Assembly (NCBI GenBank): GCA_917880885.1
Contig: OU862928.1
Coordinates: 43,512,962-43,576,961, forward strand
DNA from: Limnephilus marmoratus
Lineage: Eukaryota > Arthropoda > Insecta > Trichoptera > Limnephilidae
Reading direction: 5' to 3'
DNA length: 64,000 nt
Shown: in pieces, positions 10,114 to 20,621 of the stretch
How positions within the stretch are numbered: the first letter of the stretch is position 1
Layout of the letters: each line of letters opens with the position of its first letter
Notes under the pieces: model-generated
Databases searched by the model: none
Told to the model about the DNA's origin: nothing
What the model saw: only the letters and a program-made list of their open reading frames with translations
Made by a program: the position numbers and the translations under genes

Positions 10114-11724
10114 ATGCAGGCCAAGGAAAGTGCTGGCATCTGCTTCACGCAGGAGCAGTTCGCGGAACTAATGAACTCCATGAAGCGGATGCAGTCGGAA
10201 CCAACACGTACGGGTACATTCACCACCTGTACGGCACGCTTCGATGGTACCAGAGACAGGAGTGCGGTCGAGAGTTTTATTGCCGCCGCATCCATCTTCA
10301 AGTGCGCCGAGAACATCGAAGACGCAAGCGCTCTGGAAGGATTACCACTGCTGCTTACGAAAGACGCCGCCGCTTGGTGGCTCGGCATAAAAGGAGAAGT
10401 ACGAGACTGGGAGAGCGCAACGAACCTCCTCAGGGATGCTTTCGCCCCTAAGAAGCCAGCGTACAAAGTGTACACAGAGATATTTTTATGCAAGCAAGAC
10501 GCATTAACGTCAACCGATGTGTTCATTGCTAAGCAGCGGATGTTACTCGCGGAGCTACCACCGCCCAGCCATCTAGAGAAGGTCCAGATAGACCTAATAT
10601 TCGGACAACTGAATATCCGGATACGAGACAGAGTGCCGCGGGAAGCGATCAATACCTTCGCCGAACTACTACAAAAAGCCCGTGCAGCGGAAGAAAGCCT
10701 GTACGAGAGCACGAAGACCGTCCCACTACGCGCGATGGAAAACCGAACAGACGGCCGCCTACGCTGCACTAACTGCCGCAGACTTGGGCACCGTTCCAAG
10801 GAGTGCCGTTCCCGCTACGATACAGGAGCGCACGTAAAGTACACTCCTCCAGTCAAGAAGCTGGAGACACCCAGTGATGCGAAGTTCGCATGCTACGGTT
10901 GCGGTAAGCCAGGCGTGGTAAGAAGCAAGTGCCCGCAATGCAGCCAAGGGAGAATAGACACCCCTCACCCACGAGCCGATTTTTGCTCGATACATGAAGT
11001 AGACCTTCCCCGAGCGAGACCTATACTACACATCGGGATTGGAAACTTCCTGGGCACTGCTCACGTAGACAACGGAGCAAAATTGAGCGTAGCGTCAGCT
11101 GAGCTACACCGGCGGCTAATCGCTCAAAGTTTCAAAACCCAGCGAACCATCATGGACATCGTATTGGCAGATGGTGTCCCTAAACGTCAGGAGGTCGAGA
11201 CAATAGCCGCCACCTTGACACTAAGAGGCCGACAGATACCCACCAGCTTCATCGTGCTCCCAGGAGGACACGAGAATCGAACACTCCTAGGCGTCGATTT
11301 TATCGAAGACGCGGGGATCGATATAAACATTCCCCAGCGCGCATGGGCATTCACGGACAGCCCCGAAGTACGGTATATGCTGCATATGGAAAATGACGCC
11401 ATACCACCAAACCGAGGTATTCGACAACGTCAAAAGACTGGCGAGATAGGAGAAGTGAGAGCACACAAACTCCCTAAGATTTGCCTACCCGCCCCACCAG
11501 TACAGGACAATGAATGCGAGATCTACGTGCCGCCGTTCATGAGTCCTCTCCCACAGACACCGCCTAAGGTTCGTCTGCCCGCCCCACCAGTACAGGACAA
11601 TGAATGTGAGATCTACGTGCCACCGTTCATGAGCCCTCTCTCACAGACACCACCTCGCACTAACATTTGGGCTAAGATGATAGCCCTGAATGAGCTGTTT
11701 CCGCGATGGAGGAAGACGCCCTAA
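10114..11724 (+). CDS. Gyp1 gag with aspartic protease
   Basis: This is a 536-residue open frame starting at the Met of MQAKESAG, about 95 nt after the primer site. Residues 1-200 are the helical gag capsid region (DRSAVESFIAAASIF, WWLGIKGEVRDW). A canonical CCHC knuckle follows at about 217-230 (CTNCRRLGHRSKEC). A second knuckle-like CYGCGKPGVVRSKC has Val where His is expected. The protease begins near residue 300 with VDNGAKLS (DNG in place of DSG/DTG) and the LLGVDFIEDAG flap-distal motif. Residues about 457-515 hold a 90-bp direct duplication (unit starts near 11482 and 11572). The frame overlaps the next pol frame by 19 nt. Confidence 0.9.
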   Translation: MQAKESAGICFTQEQFAELMNSMKRMQSEPTRTGTFTTCTARFDGTRDRSAVESFIAAASIFKCAENIEDASALEGLPLLLTKDAAAWWLGIKGEVRDWESATNLLRDAFAPKKPAYKVYTEIFLCKQDALTSTDVFIAKQRMLLAELPPPSHLEKVQIDLIFGQLNIRIRDRVPREAINTFAELLQKARAAEESLYESTKTVPLRAMENRTDGRLRCTNCRRLGHRSKECRSRYDTGAHVKYTPPVKKLETPSDAKFACYGCGKPGVVRSKCPQCSQGRIDTPHPRADFCSIHEVDLPRARPILHIGIGNFLGTAHVDNGAKLSVASAELHRRLIAQSFKTQRTIMDIVLADGVPKRQEVETIAATLTLRGRQIPTSFIVLPGGHENRTLLGVDFIEDAGIDINIPQRAWAFTDSPEVRYMLHMENDAIPPNRGIRQRQKTGEIGEVRAHKLPKICLPAPPVQDNECEIYVPPFMSPLPQTPPKVRLPAPPVQDNECEIYVPPFMSPLSQTPPRTNIWAKMIALNELFPRWRKTP

Positions 11725-14319
11725 GGGAGGTAATGATACGCTCCTATCGGCTCTTCGATGACTCCCCAAGAAAACCCAGAAATGAAGTAGAGCTCTGTGT
11801 CTTGGACGCCGAAATACTAAGCCTCCGACCAGATGAAGCCACCCACCTTATACCTACCCAGAGGGACCAGCTGGACCGCCTGCTGTGCGACAACGCCGCT
11901 GTCTTCTCAGCCACCCTGTCATCTACGACAAAAATTGAGCACCGAATCGAGACCGGACAACACCCGCCGATTTCAGTAGCCCCTTACAGGCTCTCGCCAG
12001 CCCGCCAAGCAGAACTCCGCGCCGAGATTAACAGTATGTTAACCCAAGGGATTATAGAAGAAGCAGATTCACCGTGGGCCGCACCTGTGGTTATGGTGCC
12101 AAAAAAGACGGAAACAAGCGCATCTGTATTGATTTTCGCCTTCTCAATGCGATAACGGTACCAGACGTGTACCCCCTGCCCAGAATGGATGACCTGCTAC
12201 ACTCGGCAAAGCAGTCAAACTTTATGTCTACAGTAGACCTACGATCTGGCTACTGGCAGATCAAGATACTGGAGAAAGACCGTGACAAGACGGCCTTTAT
12301 AACCCCATTCGGACTCTACCGCTTCTTGAAGATGCCATTTGGACTTCGCAATGCGCCCGGGACGTTCCAGCGCATGATTGACCGACTTAAGATCGAGCTA
12401 GATGAAGTCAATATCCTAGCATACCTGGACGATATAATCATACTTTCGCCCACCTTCGATAAACACCTCGCCGATCTACAACAGGTGTTCACCAAGCTAC
12501 GAGAATTTAATCTCACTGCAAATCGAGTTAAATGCCACTTCTGCTGTCCAAGCATAAAGTATCTAGGACACGTAATAACCCCCGGAGGAATCAGCACCAA
12601 TCCGGAGAAGATAGAGGCGATCTCTAAAATGAAGGAGCCAAACAATGTCAAACAGCTACAGACATTTCTTCAGACATGCTCCTGGTATAGGCGATTTGTA
12701 CCCGAGTTCGCCAAAACCGCCAAGCCACTCAGCGACTTGATAAAGAAAGACGCCACCTGGGAATGGAAATCCCCACAGCAGAATGCTTTCGACACCCTGA
12801 AAGCACTACTCACTAGCGCCCCCATACTACGACAAGCCAATGGAAGCAAGGAATTCATCATAAAGTCGGACGCAAGCAGCTACGCAATAGGAGCAGTTTC
12901 GGTCCAGGGGGAGGGACTAGAAGAACATCCGGTAGAATACGCGAGCCGCCTGCTACTACCAGCGGAGAAGAACTATTCTACCACAGAACGAGAAGCCCTA
13001 GCAGTCGCATGGGCAGTTGCAAAGTTCCGAGGATACATTGAAGGAACAGCAATCACCGTGGTTACCGACCACCAAGCGTTGAAGTGGTTAATGACGTTAA
13101 AGTCTCCCACAGGTCGCCTTGCAAGATGGGCCCTGCAGCTTCATCCCTACAACCTGAAAATCCAATACACACCTGGACGCTCAAACCTGGTGGCGGACAC
13201 ACTATCACGAACACCATTACTTGAAGACCCACCCTCTATTTGCGCACTATGCACGATAACCCTCGACGTTCCAGTACGCAACGCGGCTGACATCCGCAGA
13301 GAACGATTGAAAGACACTGCATTGAAGAAAATTATCGAGTGTTTTGAAGCTAACAATCCAAACGAAGACCTTAGTTACTGGACAACTAAGGGCTACCTGA
13401 TGCAAAACGGTGTATTGTACCGATATGCACCCGATATCGAAGAAGAGGACGCTCAACTAGTCGTCCCCGAGCATGAGCAACACCAAATACTCATGGCCTA
13501 TCAGATGCCCCTACCGCTGGGCATTACGGAGTAGAACGCACGATTCGACGAATTGCCAGACGATACTTTTGGAAGAATATGCGGACCTACATACAGAAAT
13601 ACGTCAAGAACTGTCTGGAGTGCCAGAGATACAAGCCATCAAACCTAAAACCCGCCGGCCTTATACAGACTTCAGTAATGAACCAGAGGTTTGAAACAGT
13701 AGCCTTCGACCTCTTCGGACCACTCCCAACTTCCGAGGATGGGAAGAATTGGATCTTCATCATCGAAGACGTGGCCACACGCTGGATAGAACTATTTCCC
13801 CTCAAAGACGCGACTGCCGAGACCTGCGCCCGCGTCCTGATTGATGAAGCATGCCTACGCTACGGGACCCCACGCCGACTGATAAGCGACAACGGTACCC
13901 AGTTCGTGAGTACCGTGATGCAGCAGATGACTTACTGCCTGGACATCAAGCACACCTTCACACCAGCCTACCACCCAGAGGCCAATCCTGTCGAGAGGAA
14001 AAATCGAGACCTCAAACCCCAACTAGCCATCCTGGTTGGCACAGAACACCGAAAATGGGCCGAAAGCCTTCCATCAATACGCTTCGCCATGAATACCGCG
14101 TTCTGTCAGAGCACCGGATACTCCGCTGCCTATCTCACATTTGAACGTGAGCTAAGGTCAGCCGATGACGTCGGAAGAGACTTGAGAAGCATTATCTTAT
14201 CGGAAAACTTCATCCCCGAGATAACGCCGCATCTGCTACAACTAGCCGATACCCTACGTCTTGTCAGGACCCACAATGATGAGAAACAAGACAAACAAAA
14301 GAATTACGTGGATAACAAG
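11706..14319 (+). pseudogene. Gyp1 pol (RT, RNase H, integrase), two frameshifts and a hAT insertion
   Basis: Pol reads through three frames. The first, 11706-12110, is the RT N-terminus (PWAAPVVMVPKK), ending at an A-run frameshift. The second, 12100-13500, has RT with VDLRSGYWQI and the catalytic AYLDDIIIL, then RNase H (IIKSDASSYAIGAV, TEREALAVAWAV, DHQALKWLM) and a linker. The third, about 13505-14319, is integrase, with an HHCC-type zinc part (GHYGVERTIRR, CLECQRYK) and the D,D-E core (FDLFGPL, ISDNGTQFVS, NPVERKNRD). At 14319 a hAT transposon interrupts it, and the last 100 codons resume at 18887. The catalytic residues are all present. Confidence 0.9.
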
Positions 14320-14761
14320 CAGTGCCGTAAATAGCCTTTTCTGCGCCCTGTGCGAGCTTCTATAACTGCGCCCTATTTAAGTGGACCCTTCGCCTATTAT
14401 ACCACCCACTGTGTCTCACTCACTAAAACTCAAACCAAATTCACTAGTGCAAATGCGTTGCCCACCCTGATGCTTAAGATTTAATTTTTGGGCCACTTTG
14501 GTCTTCATATTTCTATAATAAAATACCCTGCAAAGTTTCAGTAAACTGTAAATTAATTTAATTTTAAGTACTTGGTATGGTAGAGTTTTGAACAAGGAAG
14601 GTAGTATAGCATAATGTAAATTGCGTTTAAGTATGATTTGGTGAAAAAAGGTTTATTCGAAAATATTTGCAAAGATTATTCACAACTAAAATACACAAAT
14701 GAATGAGACCACAAATGAATAAGTTCAGATAGTAAAGATTCAAAGCAAGCCATAAACTTTT

Positions 14762-15120
14762 TTATTGATTTACTTTTTGCGCTTTCTTCGTTGCGAAATC
14801 GTTGATAACCTTTTCATACGACAGGCACCGTCCTATGTCGCGTTCAACCGACAAAATCGCTAGGCCGGTCAACCTTTCTTGGCCAATCGTCGAGCGCAAG
14901 TAAGCTTTTATTAATTTGAGCTTACTGAATGATCTTTCGCAGGAAGCTACAGTCACTGGCATTGTTAAAAAAAATCTTTATAGCGACCACTACATTGGGA
15001 AACATCTCTTTTAAATCTAGTTCGACTATAACTATAACAAGACCCTGACTTGAATTACGGTCACATTTATCAAATAATGTAGTCGTTTCAACTTGACTCT
15101 TTAAAGTGTCTAATCATTAA
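14762..15120 (-). pseudogene. hAT transposase C-terminal fragment
   Basis: The open frame 14762-14962 is the hAT dimerisation domain: PVTVASCERSFSKLKLIK, LRSTIGQERLTGLAILSVE and a Lys-rich end. The region upstream on the same strand, up to about 15120, continues with hAT-like sequence in another frame (LKSQVETTTLFDKC, ELDLKEMFPN). The DDE/RW catalytic part is not visible because other insertions replace or separate it. The protein is inactive. Confidence 0.85.
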
Positions 15121-15814
15121 GAGCGGCCGAAAATCCACATTTCGTCGAAAGTTGCTCTTACGATCGTGCAGGGCGGTTACAATGAGAAAGATTAATTATT
15201 TTCCGTACCAGCTTTTTTAAATTATAACTCAAAATCGATTTTATTTATTTCCAAATTTGCTTTAATTTATACCTAAAAATGCTGAAAGGCGTAATGATAA
15301 AACAATTAAAATAATGTACTTTTTGTAATTATTTTTTGATTACAAGTATTTATCATTTATCAATAATGTCTAAGTTAAATAAGAATGTAAAAAAAATCTA
15401 AAATATATTAATTTGTAAGTACGCAAATAAATACACAAACGGACCAATTTTCGTCAAGAAACACATGTACGTACATATTTTTTAATGATTTTGTTTAAAT
15501 TAAAATTCTAAGACATGTGATACCCAGATAATGTATTGATTTATTTTACTGCATGATTATATGATTTAAAATGGGTGTGGTAAAAATTTTACAAATCTGC
15601 CGACGACCTTTGGTATAACCTTATTATCCTAAAAACAATCATGTTTAATCAAAATTTAAAACATGCTAACGCTAGATAAAAGAACAATCTTTCGACATCC
15701 ATTTATATTTTTTGTGGAAAAAAGTCAATACGTCTAAAATCTGATTTAAATGACATATATCTGTTTTATTTATTGTTATTAAGTTTATTTTGTAGAACTC
15801 CATTTTAATTTTTT

Positions 15815-17258
15815 ATTTATTTTATATATTTAATAATATTATTATTCATTGTATAAAAACAGTTTATTATAAACAAGTACTGCATCTGCTTCGTAATTAT
15901 TATTACGAGTTACAGCTGTTTCGCCCTCTGAAGGCATTATCAAACTGTGGTTGTTACCACCTACAGACGATGTATTTATGTCATTTCTAGACAGGTACTT
16001 ATGATGACAAAATGAATAGCTTTTAATTATTATTACCTGTGCCCCTAAACTTCTAAGTAAAATGACTGAAATATTAATGGTTAAGTTTCCCAATTACTGG
16101 ATTGTTTAAATTTGACTGAAGGTCGTTAATTATTCCATAAAATAAACCCTTGATGATTCATCAGGATTTACCTTATAATACAATTGATATTTGAAATGGT
16201 CATCATTCTCTTGGATAACCCACTATGACTCATGTATTTACTTAATAGCACAGTTAGGTATTTGGACTGGATTTAAATATATCTAAAAGTGGCGAGCGAA
16301 TTATATTTGTTTGTTCATTAATTAAAATAGCTTTCTGATTATTGGAGTTTTTATTAATTTCTAACTGCTCTAACAGATTGAGTTTGCGTCCTTTATTTTG
16401 TAAGTGCAACGGAATTGGTTTATTATTATCACTAAGTGAGTGATTGTTTTCTAAGAGATGTTTAGCAAATTGTGTGTCTATTTTATTATTATTTTTAAAC
16501 GATCGCATGTGTTCTTTGAATCTAGTGTTAAAGGACCGGCCAGTTTGTCCAACATAAACAGCGTTGCATTCATCACACTGGAGTTTATAAATGCCACTAT
16601 TTTTTAGTTTGGGTATTTTATTTTTTGAGTTTTTAAGAGACGATCCTAAAGTATTATTTGTGCGGAAGGCAACATCTAAGCCACAATTTTTGAGAACTTT
16701 AGCTATTTTATTAGATGTCGGTCCGACAAATTCCAAACATCCAAATTTACTATTTGTTTTATTGTTAGTCGCTGGGTAAATTAAGTTAAGGTTATTTTTG
16801 TGTTTTTTGTGACTAATTATTTTTTCAATGTCTCTACCCTTGAAGCCGTTATTTTTAGCAATAGTTAAAATTGTATTTTTTTCCCTTTCGTAAGCCATAT
16901 TGTCAAGCGGGATATTGGTAAGTCTATGTATCATTGAGTGGTAAGCGGATAATTTATGTGACCATGGGTGCAAAGATTTATAATTAATGGTCGTGTCGGT
17001 AAACGTAGGCTTACGGAAAATTTCAAAAGTATGTTTATTATTTTCTCTACCGATTGTTAAATCTAAGAAGTTGATTTTCTTATTACACTCCCTTTCAACC
17101 GTAAAGCAGATTTTACGGTTGATGGAGTTGGCTAAAGTAACAAAAAGATCTAATTGTCTGTTGGTACCTTGCCAACAGATAAGAATATCATCAACATAAC
17201 GAACGTAGTATATTATGTATTTACTAAAGACTGAATTTAAAAAACCACTTACCACTCA
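15815..17258 (-). mobile_element. Penelope-like element copy 1 (RT C-terminus plus GIY-YIG)
   Basis: This minus-strand copy carries the 16254-17255 ORF and a terminal region (15815-16095) that recurs inverted at 18270-18552. The terminal part encodes a short conserved open frame (MGNLTINISVILLRS type) in both copies and may be the pseudo-LTR or terminal repeat typical of this group. It is 5'-truncated within RT. Its right edge abuts the inverted second copy at about 17248-17258. Confidence 0.85.
16254..17255 (-). CDS. Penelope-like RT (C-terminal part) with GIY-YIG endonuclease
   Basis: The 333-residue frame starts inside RT and includes the catalytic YVRYVDDILI (residues about 16-25), then NFLDLTI and the thumb region (FRKPTFTDTTINYKS, HPWSHKLSAYHSMIHR). 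The C-terminal GIY-YIG nuclease begins with SGIYKLQCDECNAVYVGQTG and continues FNTRFKEHM, with the CCHH-like Cys pair before it. This RT plus GIY-YIG order is specific to Penelope-like retroelements. The first third of the protein is missing here. Part of the missing RT (GLPMGSPLSPLLAE) survives at 18170-18230. Confidence 0.9.
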   Translation of the reverse strand: MVSGFLNSVFSKYIIYYVRYVDDILICWQGTNRQLDLFVTLANSINRKICFTVERECNKKINFLDLTIGRENNKHTFEIFRKPTFTDTTINYKSLHPWSHKLSAYHSMIHRLTNIPLDNMAYEREKNTILTIAKNNGFKGRDIEKIISHKKHKNNLNLIYPATNNKTNSKFGCLEFVGPTSNKIAKVLKNCGLDVAFRTNNTLGSSLKNSKNKIPKLKNSGIYKLQCDECNAVYVGQTGRSFNTRFKEHMRSFKNNNKIDTQFAKHLLENNHSLSDNNKPIPLHLQNKGRKLNLLEQLEINKNSNNQKAILINEQTNIIRSPLLDIFKSSPNT

Positions 17259-17882
17259 ATGATACATAGACTTACCAATATCCCGCTTGACAATATGGCT
17301 TACGAAAGGGAAAAAAATACAATTTTAACTATTGCTAAAAATAACGGCTTCAAGGGTAGAGACATTGAAAAAATAATTAGTAACAAAAAACACAAAAATA
17401 ACCTTAACTTAATTTACCCAGCGACTAACAATAAAACAAATAGTAAACTTGGATGTTTGGAATTTGTCGGACCGACATCTAATAAAATAGCTAAAGTTCT
17501 CAAAAATTGTGGCTTAGATGTTGCCTTCCGCACAAATAATACTTTAGGATCGTCTCTTAAAAACTCAAAAAATAAAATACCCAAACTAAAAAATAGTGGC
17601 ATTTATAAACTCCAGTGTGATGAATGCAACGCTGTTTATGTTGGACAAACTGGCCGGTCCTTTAACACTAGATTCAAAGAACACATGCGATCGTTTAAAA
17701 ATAATAATAAAATAGACACACAATTTGCTAAACATCTCTTAGAAAACAATCACTCACTTAGTGATAATAATAAACCAATTCCGTTGCACTTACAAAATAA
17801 AGGACGCAAACTCAATCTGTTAGAGCAGTTAGAAATTAATAAAAACTCCAATAATCAGAAAGCTATTTTAAAAAAAATATAA
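17259..17882 (+). pseudogene. Penelope-like protein, linker and GIY-YIG only
   Basis: The 207-residue frame MIHRLTNIPLDNMAYER is the same protein as residues about 122-327 of copy 1, with only two or three amino-acid changes. It contains the complete GIY-YIG segment (SGIYKLQCDECNAVYVGQTG). RT motifs are absent, and the frame ends early at an A-rich stop (KAILKKI) instead of continuing to the NEQTNIIRS end of copy 1. Confidence 0.85.
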
Positions 17883-17945
17883 TAAGCAGTAATTGTTGAA
17901 TGAAACACTAGCATATATTGAATCATTTGGCGGGTACGAGATAAG

Positions 17946-18018
17946 CCGCCATAGCTCAGTGGTCAAGAGCAATCGACCGGCAATCGAGAGGACACGGGTT
18001 CAAGTCCCGTTGGCGTCA
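17946..18018 (+). mobile_element. tRNA-like SINE head or tRNA pseudogene (anticodon loop GGC)
   Basis: The sequence folds as a tRNA: an acceptor arm with one mismatch, A box TAGCTCAGTGGTCAAGAGC, B box GGTTCAAGTCCCG and a 7-base anticodon loop CCGGCAA (GGC would be Ala). Position 33 is C, not the universal U. It lies inside a Penelope copy and is followed by an AT-rich tail, so a SINE or retro-pseudogene is more likely than a working tRNA gene. Confidence 0.6.
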
Positions 18019-18100
18019 TGTATCTTTTCTCGGAAGATTTTTCAATGTGGATGAGTGTTTCAGGCTGATAATTATTGCTTATAATAATTGTTACTGAATT

Positions 18101-18251
18101 TAAAATTTGTTTTTCAATATAGTCCATGAATATTTCGGCAAGGAGGGGACTAAGTAAATTCTACCAACAAAACGATGGCTTGCCCATGGGGTCCCCCCTT
18201 AGTCCCCTCCTTGCCGAAATATTCATGGACTATATTGAAAAACAAATTTTA
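18101..18251. repeat. Perfect 54-bp inverted repeat around a Penelope RT motif
   Basis: Bases 18101-18154 are the exact reverse complement of 18198-18251, separated by 43 bases. The loop and right arm read as Penelope RT motif B (DGLPMGSPLSPLLAEIF) followed by MDYIEKQIL on the plus strand. The left arm is therefore an inverted duplicate of RT coding sequence. Perfect identity means it formed recently or is maintained by conversion. Confidence 0.9.
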
Positions 18252-18528
18252 AATTTTAAAAGGAGTTATTGGGAAACTTAACCATTAATATTTCAGTCAT
18301 TTTACTTAGAAGTTTAGGGGCACAGGTAATAATAATTAAAAGCTATTCATTTTGTCATCATAAGTACCTGTCTAGAAATGACATAAATACATCGTCTGTA
18401 GGTGGTAACAACCACAGTTTGATAATGCCTTCAGACGGCGAAACAGCTGTAACTCATAATAATAATTACGAAGCAGAAGCAGTACTTGTTTATAATAAAC
18501 TGTTTTTATACATTGAATAATAATATTA

Positions 18529-18777
18529 TTAAATATATAAATTAAATAAAAAAAAGACGTATTTCTGGTTTTCTCTGGTAATAAATACCCTCTTAATATC
18601 TGCTGAATATTTGATACTCAAATCAGCGGTATGTTTTTTTAGTTCTTCACCTGGATAATAATATAAAAATGAGCGCGATGTTTTGTCTAATTGAACAGAC
18701 GTTTTTGATGATACTGGGCTACTGGCATGTAGGTACGTATGCGGGGCCGGGAACTTACCAGGAGCAATCAGAAGCAA
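18529..18777 (-). other. Open frame of unknown identity at the hAT right end
   Basis: An 82-residue minus-strand open frame (includes SFLYYYPGEELKKHTADLS) lies between the Penelope end and the hAT right terminus. Its position and strand would suit the N-terminal part of the hAT transposase, but I see no zinc-finger motif and cannot confirm this. Confidence 0.25.
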
Positions 18778-18886
18778 AATGAAAAAATAATAGTCCTGCC
18801 TAGTCTGGCCATTCTTGCGCCCCCAGAGTCTACGCCCTGTGCCTGGGCACCGGTGGCACCGCCCTATTTACGGCACTGATAACAAG

Positions 18887-19180
18887 AGGCGAGAAGACCC
18901 CGATTACCAGCCCGGAGATCACGTCTTTGTCCACTCCCACGCTCTTAGCAAAGCCGCAAGAGGCTTCAGCGCAAAATTAGGACCACGACGCGATGGCCCC
19001 TACCTGATCCTGAAGCAACATGGACCAACGAGCTACGAGATAGCTTCAATGGAAGCACCAGATGTCTCGCTAGGCACCTACCACACCTCAGCACTGACTC
19101 CATACCACGGGCACTTGACACCGCTGCCCGCTCCGGTTATTCCTCTACGCAAACGAGGTCGACCAAAGAAGAATAAGTAG
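18887..19180 (+). pseudogene. Gyp1 integrase C-terminal end
   Basis: The frame resumes at the hAT target duplication and gives the integrase C-terminal domain: DYQPGDHVFVHSHALS, LGPRRDGPYLILKQ, SYEIASMEAPD, and a basic Arg/Lys end (KRGRPKKNK) that stops at 19180. The GPY/F-like segment normally binds DNA nonspecifically and the basic tail may act as a nuclear signal. The upstream part of the same protein ends at 14319. Confidence 0.9.
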
Positions 19181-19229
19181 CCGCCACGCTACTACAGACC
19201 TGGATCTTCGACGGGACGTTCCTCGATCC

Positions 19230-19241
19230 AGAGGGGGAGGA
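19230..19241 (+). other. Gyp1 polypurine tract
   Basis: AGAGGGGGAGGA directly abuts the 3' LTR. This is the position and composition expected for the plus-strand primer of reverse transcription. Confidence 0.8.
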
Positions 19242-19763
19242 TGTAGCGCGCCGTTTTTACGCTTGCCACTACACCATCTCTTTCCCCCGTTCAGCGCCAT
19301 CCTGCTCACCCACCCCTAAGCAAACCAGGATGCGCCGACGCCTTCTGCGCATCTCCCACCCTCGAGCCGCTACATAAACCACACCCCGCAACAAGGAATG
19401 GGCTATATAACAGGCTGCGCGCCCTAAATTAGTCAGTTCGTCTGCAGCTCGCTCTTGGCTAGTACGCTCTCTTAGTTGCGCTTCGTCCTCTGGCACGACC
19501 CTCTAAGGAGTATTCTACTACCATAAGTAAAGCACCAACCAGACCCCCGACTGCTGCCTTAGTTGCACTTCGTCCTATGGTACGACCCTCTAAGCAGAAC
19601 CACAGTCAGCTTTTGTTGTTCCCAAAGCCTAACGGCAAGGTTCCCTCCGATCCCTTGCTCAGTTAATTAGTGAATTGATACATTGTGACTATTTTTACCA
19701 TATTATGTGATCTGTGAACTTACTTTCTTAAATAAATAACCTTTTACCAACAATTGTGTTATA
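19242..19763 (+). repeat. Gyp1 3' LTR
   Basis: This is a 522-bp intact LTR from TGTAGCGCGCC to TTGTGTTATA, followed by the AAGT target duplication. It serves as the reference for what the interrupted 5' LTR should look like. The LTR ends in TA rather than CA if the 4-bp duplication is taken as exact. Confidence 0.92.
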
Positions 19764-20620
19764 AAGTTTATTAAATGAGTGATGGGTTTTATTAAGTAAG
19801 GTTTCATAGATTTTAACATGTGTGCCGTAATAGAATCAAACCGGGAGACGAACCTCCTTTCATGTTTTCTATTATTTTTAAGATTTCACTTTCTGTTGTT
19901 ATTTCAAATGTTGAAAGTATATTATGTTTCTGTAAATTTTTTTTATGGGGTCCGGGCTAGAAGGCTTATGAATATTTTCCGCAAGATTTTTTCCAACATT
20001 TGCAAAGAAGGAATTAAATATGTTTGCACATTGTTTAGGCTGTATATTGGCATCTATAATTTTTTTATCATGTTCGATGTACTTAATGTTATGTTTTTTT
20101 TTGTATTGTCTATGGCCAAATTCACAGTTTTCCACATTTGTTTATTGTTATTTTCTGAAGATAATATTTTATTTTTAAAAAACTCTTCTTTACTTTTTTA
20201 AATATAAGATGTTAATTTATTTTTATATTTTTTATAGAAAATATATGCTTTTTCATCATGAGGATTTTTTAAAGTTGTATTGTAAAGTTTTTCTTTGTTT
20301 CTGATAGATATTATAAGTCCTTAATTTTGATTTTATGTGTATTGTTATTTCAGTTGTCGAATTTTTAATGAGTTGTCACAGGATATTTTCAAAGTTAGTC
20401 GAACATATTTCGGTATCATCACTGTTTAAAACATTGTTATAATCCTCCTTTTTTAGTTTTTCAGAGAGAATAGTCTATTGTTGATTTTTGGGATATTAAA
20501 TTATGTTTTTTATGTTTAATATTATTATTATACAGAAGTAAGCACGAATGATGATCAGTTATGTTAGTTTTCCAAACAAGATCTTTCATGTTTACGTTTG
20601 TCCAATTATTATTTCCAGTT
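19764..20620 (-). mobile_element. LINE-A, 5' part
   Basis: The minus strand carries the region between endonuclease and RT: near 20520-20620 a block reading like the endonuclease C-terminus (ITDHHSC), then Lys-rich linker sequence, and at 19899-20135 an open frame with ANIFNSFFANVGKNLAENI, a motif very common just ahead of LINE RTs. The frame then runs into the Gyp1 insertion site and continues at 1515. Several frame breaks are present. The 5' end is truncated near 20620. Confidence 0.8.
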
Positions 20621-20621
20621 A

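Larger units (their letters stand above)
17248..18552 (+). mobile_element. Penelope-like element copy 2, inverted relative to copy 1
   Basis: From 17248 the plus strand repeats copy 1 with very few differences over about 620 bp (copy 1 positions 16945-16325 reversed). It then diverges: it contains a tRNA-like SINE head, a 54-bp palindrome and an RT segment out of order, and rejoins the shared terminal region at 18255-18552. Together with copy 1 it forms a large imperfect inverted repeat with a junction of only about 10 bp. Inverted, truncated partner copies are a known habit of this group. Confidence 0.82.
14320..18878. mobile_element. hAT DNA transposon (hAT-1), with internal Penelope insertions
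   Basis: The 15-bp terminal inverted repeats are perfect: CAGTGCCGTAAATAG at the left end and its reverse complement at the right end. The exact 8-bp target duplication ATAACAAG lies at 14312-14319 and 18879-18886. CAGTG termini and 8-bp duplications are diagnostic of hAT. The target is the Gyp1 integrase frame, which lines up again on the far side once the insert and one target copy are discounted. The element carries remnants of a minus-strand transposase and a Penelope-like pair. The AT-rich stretch 15131-15814 shows no recognisable gene. Confidence 0.95.
1516..19763 (+). mobile_element. Gyp1, a Ty3/Gypsy LTR retrotransposon, interrupted twice
   Basis: The element runs from a 5' LTR beginning TGTAGCGCGCC (1516) to a 3' LTR at 19242-19763, and AAGT flanks it on both sides (1512-1515 and 19764-19767). 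A primer-binding site, a gag-protease ORF, pol (RT, RNase H, integrase) and a purine-rich tract come in the standard Gypsy order. A BEL/Pao element sits inside the 5' LTR and a hAT transposon sits inside the integrase, so only about 5.7 kb of the 18.2 kb is Gyp1 itself. The two LTRs differ by only a few substitutions and one short indel, so the insertion is fairly young. Confidence 0.93.
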
